Below are positions 5,414 to 8,477 of a DNA stretch of 8,477 bases, one piece after another (the first letter of the stretch is position 1; every line of letters starts with the position of its first letter). The position numbers and the translations under genes are program-made. The stretch is from Rhodospirillaceae bacterium UBA4468 (GTDB lineage: Bacteria; Pseudomonadota; Alphaproteobacteria; Rhodospirillales; Casp-alpha2), in assembly GCA_002389385.1 (NCBI GenBank), contig DGOK01000085.1:3144-11620 (forward strand), written 5' to 3'. The notes below the pieces were generated by a model. That model was not told the origin of the DNA and made no database searches. It worked only from the letters and a program-made list of their open reading frames with translations.

Positions 5414-5875
5414 TTATTTTTGCGCAGCAGCTTCAGAGCCTAGACGTGCTAATTCATCAGCACGCTCATTCTCAGGGTGGCCTGAATGGCCTTTTACCCA
5501 GCGGAAATCAATTTCATGGTCTGCCAACGCATCATCAAGCCGGCGCCATAAATCCTCGTTTTTTACAGGTTTTTTAGCCGCCGTTTTCCATCCGTTGCGC
5601 TTCCAGCCATGAATCCATTTTGTAATCCCGTCGCGCAGATACGTGCTGTCCGTATAAAGAACAACGTTGGTTGCGCGTTTCAGTCCTTCAAGGGCCTGGA
5701 TCGCTGCCATCATTTCCATGCGATTATTCGTTGTATCTGGCTCACCGCCATAAATTTCTTTTTCCTCGCTTCGCCACCGCAAGATAGCGCCCCAACCGCC
5801 CGGCCCCGGATTCCCGGAACATGCGCCGTCCGTGAAAATTTCAACGGCGTTCTTATTTTCTTCAGTCGAGGCCAT
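5414..5875 (-). CDS. rnhA: Ribonuclease HI
   Basis: Cuts the RNA strand of RNA-DNA hybrids in the cytoplasm, for example Okazaki primers and R-loops. The 153-residue length is nearly that of the E. coli enzyme. All catalytic residues are visible: D16 (IFTDGACSGNPGPGGWG), E54 (NNRMEM), D76 (LYTDSTY), H130 (VKGHSGH) and D140 (NERAD). The basic WIHGWKRNGWKTAAKKPVKN segment (about 87-106) is the handle region that holds the hybrid. ATG at 5875-5873 has AAGGA 10 bases upstream (5890-5886). The start overlaps the end of thrB by 14 bp, so translation of the two is probably coupled. Confidence 0.97.
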   Translation of the reverse strand: MASTEENKNAVEIFTDGACSGNPGPGGWGAILRWRSEEKEIYGGEPDTTNNRMEMMAAIQALEGLKRATNVVLYTDSTYLRDGITKWIHGWKRNGWKTAAKKPVKNEDLWRRLDDALADHEIDFRWVKGHSGHPENERADELARLGSEAAAQK

Positions 5876-6824
5876 ACGATTCGGGTCCTTTTACATGGTA
5901 GTGGAATTCTAGTTTCTTGAGATATTCAATAGGATCTTTGGGCGTAACGAACGCGTCTTTCGGTGTATTGAGCCAATCATAAAGGCGTGTCAGAAGGAAT
6001 CGCATCGCGGCCCCTTCAGCGAGAACAGGTAACGCCTGAATTTCCTTATCTTCTAATGGCCGTACAGATTGATAACCTTGCAGCAGGCGGCGTGCCTTTG
6101 TGGCATTGAAGCTAAGGTCAGGCTCAAAACACCACGCGTTCAAGCAAATTCCAATGTCGTAGGCATAGATATCATTACAGGCGAAGTAAAAATCGATCAC
6201 CCCGGATAAATGCTCTTGTCTAAAAAATACATTGTCCGGGAACAAATCGGCATGGATGACGCCGGTTGGCAGGTCAGACGGCCATGAACGCTCCAGCCGG
6301 TCCAGATGTGCTGTAAGCTTTTTAAACAATCCAGCCTTAATATTATCCACATCTTGCACACCAGCATCTAACGTGGCACGCCAAGCAGAGACGCCCAGCG
6401 CATTTTCACGTTTGATCTGAAAATTTTCACCGGCCGTATGAAATAATGCCAATGCTTCACCCACGTGACGGCAATGCTGGACGTTCGGACGTTTCGGCCA
6501 CATTCCAGGCAGAAAGCTGATCAAAGCCGCAGGGCGGTCAGATAATTCTCTCAGAGTTTCTCCAGCCTTGGTTCGAATCGGCACCGGACACGGCACACCA
6601 TGTGCGGCCAAATGATCCATCAATCCGAGAAAAAATGGCAGGTCTTCAATGTTCACCCGTTTTTCATAGAGTGTCAAAATAAATGGGCCTTGTGTGGTCG
6701 TTACCAGAAAGTTCGAATTCTCGATACCTTCCGCAATCCCCTTGCAGGACAAAACTTCGCCAAGATCATATGCCCCCATAAAGGCGATCAGCGCGTCATC
6801 ATCTATTTCAGTATAAACAGCCAT
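5862..6824 (-). CDS. thrB: Homoserine kinase, protein-kinase-like (ThrB type II)
   Basis: Phosphorylates homoserine with ATP, the step before threonine synthase. This is the aminoglycoside-phosphotransferase-fold version found in many alphaproteobacteria and pseudomonads, not the GHMP-type of E. coli. Its 320 residues fit the family. Visible features are the N-terminal MAVYTEIDDDAL, the nucleotide-binding sheet GIAEGIENSNFLVTT (about 29-43) with FILTLYEKR, the catalytic loop HADLFPDN (191-198; D193 and N198) and the metal-binding DFY (D211), followed by CNDIYAYDIGICLNAWCF. ATG at 6824-6822 matches the family N-terminus; no clear Shine-Dalgarno sequence precedes it. It overlaps rnhA by 14 bp, a pairing I recall from other alphaproteobacteria. 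No attenuator-like leader is visible upstream. Confidence 0.96.
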   Translation of the reverse strand: MAVYTEIDDDALIAFMGAYDLGEVLSCKGIAEGIENSNFLVTTTQGPFILTLYEKRVNIEDLPFFLGLMDHLAAHGVPCPVPIRTKAGETLRELSDRPAALISFLPGMWPKRPNVQHCRHVGEALALFHTAGENFQIKRENALGVSAWRATLDAGVQDVDNIKAGLFKKLTAHLDRLERSWPSDLPTGVIHADLFPDNVFFRQEHLSGVIDFYFACNDIYAYDIGICLNAWCFEPDLSFNATKARRLLQGYQSVRPLEDKEIQALPVLAEGAAMRFLLTRLYDWLNTPKDAFVTPKDPIEYLKKLEFHYHVKGPESYGLD

Positions 6825-6916
6825 TCAGGCGTTTTAAGCGTTGATGAACGGGCCGCCAAGCAAACATCGAAAATACGAGCGTTTTTCATGTCATTTCGTT
6901 ATAGTTCGGCCTGAAT
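6823..6916. repeat. Distant inverted repeat spanning the thrB / secreted-protein intergenic region
   Basis: ATTCAGGC (6823-6830, starting inside the thrB start codon) and GCCTGAAT (6909-6916) are perfect 8-bp inverted copies with 78 bp between them. They bracket the divergent promoter region. A TATAGT element (6900-6905) that could be a -10 for the rightward gene lies just before the right copy, without a recognisable -35. The rest of the 121-bp gap shows nothing further. Chance is a real possibility. Confidence 0.25.
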
Positions 6917-6945
6917 CCTTCTCGCAATGAAAGCTTTAAACGCGC

Positions 6946-8477
6946 ATGATCGCCGTGCCCAAAAATAACCGTCGTCTTAGCCTCTTCAGCGCAAGCACCT
7001 GCGCTGTCGCTATATTATGTGCAGCTTCGGTTCATACAGCACATGCATCTATTCCACCGTTCGAAGAGCAAGCGCCAAAGATCGACCGACTATCTGCCAG
7101 CCCGAATGTCCTTCGCGCCCAAAAAGCGCTGTCGAAACTTGGGCTTTATCTTGGACCAGAAGATGGTCATCTAGATCAGGCAACGCGCGCCACCATCCGC
7201 ATTTATCAGCGCGCGACCGGCATAGACATCACTGGCCGCATCACACTCGATATGATTGGCAAACTTGAATACGCCGTTAGCGTCCGAAAGCTTATGCGCC
7301 AACTCGAAGAAGCCCGCTCCAAAAGTATCACAGATGCGCGCTCTAAACTTCTGAGCCATCCAGTGACGCGCGACCTGATCAAATCAGGTAAATCTGATGA
7401 CGTCGCGGACCCGACACGAGATGCGACTCAGTGTTTTGATCAGCCAACCACAATGTGCCTGCTCAGCGAAGCTCTCGAGAGTGCCAAAGCCATCGGCAAG
7501 GCGGAACTCAGAGATTGGGTGTTGGGTGAAATTTTGATCGCTGAAGCGCGCGCCGGATTAGGCGAACGAGCGATGGAAACTGCATCTCGGATTAATGACC
7601 CACGCTTGGTCATGGTGGCGCTTCGCGACATCGCCGAAGCTCAGGCCGCTGGTGGCAATCCAGAAGAAGCACTCGCAGCCGCAGATATTATTCCAGACCC
7701 TGACAAACAAGCAGATGCGTTTACAGCGATTGCCAAAATACAGGTGCGACGTGGCGATAAAAATAACGCGCGGCGCTCTGTCGAGAAGATGCTCAGCGAC
7801 ATCGATAATGTCAGCGACCGACTAAAACAAATTGCGCTGCGTACGCGTGCTGCCGTCATCCTGGCAAACGCGGATGCCAGGGACGAAGTCGAAGTTGAAT
7901 TGACCATCGCAGAACAACATGCCCACACACTCCCACGTGACTGTTCTAAAAGTGCGGGGATACGCTACGTCGCATCGGCCCTAGCCGATATGCAAGAAAC
8001 TGCACGTGCGCTTGAGATGCTAGAATCCGTATCAAGCCCATCCGACAAAATACCAGTGCTGATGTCTGCCGCCGAGGCACAAGCGCGTGCAGGTGATACG
8101 GCAGCGGCACTGGCCACAGCATCAAGTATTGAAAACGTCAGATACCGCGCGATTGTACTGGGTCGTATCGCCTTGGCGCAGTCCAAATCGGGCCAAATCG
8201 AAGACGCAGACACAACGCTGGATATTGCGATGGCCGCGATTGATCACATTGACCGGCCTTATACCAGATCATTTGCAATAAGCCGGATCGCACTTGCAAT
8301 GATACAAGTTCATGCCGGTGATGGCATCGATAGCGACTCCGCAAAGGGTTTTTTAATTGCCGCGAAGCGTGCCGTAGAAGCGGCAAATCTTATCAATGAC
8401 CGGCGCTTAAAAGCACGTACATTGTGGCTTATCTCTGTACGCCAACGCGCGTTGAACGACCCAAACTGGGAAGCAAC
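6946..8477 (+). CDS. Secreted peptidoglycan-binding protein with TPR-like repeats (3' end missing)
   Basis: The frame is open from ATG 6946 to the window edge (510 codons) without a stop, so the gene continues beyond it. ATG 6946 is the first start after an in-frame TAA at 6937; its ribosome site is weak. Residues 1-34 form a signal peptide (NNRR, then hydrophobic 11-29, cleavage after AHA). Residues about 54-107 match a peptidoglycan-binding domain of the PG_binding_1 type (VLRAQKALSKLGLYLGPEDG, then GITGR-like turn and LDMIGKL). From about 170 on the chain is helical repeats with a 33-residue spacing, seen at G204, G237 and G270 and again at G383 and G416, with a recurring pattern AGD-x4-AL-x2-A-x2-I and IA-x-AQ. 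These resemble TPR units. It is probably periplasmic and wall-associated; substrate and partners are unknown. Confidence 0.88.
   Translation, partial: MIAVPKNNRRLSLFSASTCAVAILCAASVHTAHASIPPFEEQAPKIDRLSASPNVLRAQKALSKLGLYLGPEDGHLDQATRATIRIYQRATGIDITGRITLDMIGKLEYAVSVRKLMRQLEEARSKSITDARSKLLSHPVTRDLIKSGKSDDVADPTRDATQCFDQPTTMCLLSEALESAKAIGKAELRDWVLGEILIAEARAGLGERAMETASRINDPRLVMVALRDIAEAQAAGGNPEEALAAADIIPDPDKQADAFTAIAKIQVRRGDKNNARRSVEKMLSDIDNVSDRLKQIALRTRAAVILANADARDEVEVELTIAEQHAHTLPRDCSKSAGIRYVASALADMQETARALEMLESVSSPSDKIPVLMSAAEAQARAGDTAAALATASSIENVRYRAIVLGRIALAQSKSGQIEDADTTLDIAMAAIDHIDRPYTRSFAISRIALAMIQVHAGDGIDSDSAKGFLIAAKRAVEAANLINDRRLKARTLWLISVRQRALNDPNWEA

Noticed and set aside
7017..7268. Open frame of 83 codons on the plus strand
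   Set aside because: It is a shifted frame within the secreted peptidoglycan-binding protein; the correct frame starts at 6946 and stays open to the window end with signal peptide and domain matches.

Overview
The window looks like an ordinary chromosomal segment of an alphaproteobacterium. The evidence is a moderate GC content (my estimate, about 50-55%), a protein-kinase-fold homoserine kinase overlapping rnhA, a ScsB/DsbD-type reductase next to a Prx5-type peroxiredoxin and a YqgE gene, and a GcvA-like LysR regulator. I cannot place it below class level. I see no tRNA, rRNA, CRISPR array, insertion sequence, integrase or phage gene.

Layout from left to right. Positions 1-105 hold no gene, only a strong hairpin. 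On the minus strand, yqgE (374-1012) overlaps a 91-residue protein of unknown function (106-381). Divergent from it on the plus strand is a three-domain membrane thiol-disulfide reductase (1187-3358), followed after 95 bp by a cytosolic Prx5-type peroxiredoxin (3454-3936) with a clear intrinsic terminator. A GcvA-like LysR regulator (3999-4949, minus) is divergent from a 58-residue protein gene (5111-5287, plus). A perfect 9-bp inverted repeat lies between those two. The small gene is followed by about 110 bp of densely structured DNA ending in a strong terminator. Next is a minus-strand pair, thrB (5862-6824) overlapping rnhA (5414-5875). At the right edge a large secreted protein begins on the plus strand (6946 to the window end, incomplete), with a signal peptide, a peptidoglycan-binding domain and TPR-like helical repeats.

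How the genes fit together. The reductase would carry electrons from the cytosol across the inner membrane to periplasmic partners, while the peroxiredoxin removes peroxide in the cytoplasm, so the two are related in theme (thiol redox) but act in different compartments. thrB (threonine synthesis) and rnhA (RNA-DNA hybrid removal) are linked by overlap, not by pathway. The LysR gene and small gene form a self-contained regulator/target-like unit between the redox block and thrB-rnhA.

The part most worth a second look is 5111-5400: a tiny orphan protein gene with a strong Shine-Dalgarno site, a 5' leader hairpin, and a 3' region with a 13-bp stem presenting a C-rich loop (CCTCCC) before a strong terminator. 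This recalls the arrangement of alphaproteobacterial small RNAs made from 3' regions of small-protein mRNAs, but it is an inference from sequence alone. I found no convincing new multi-gene system elsewhere.
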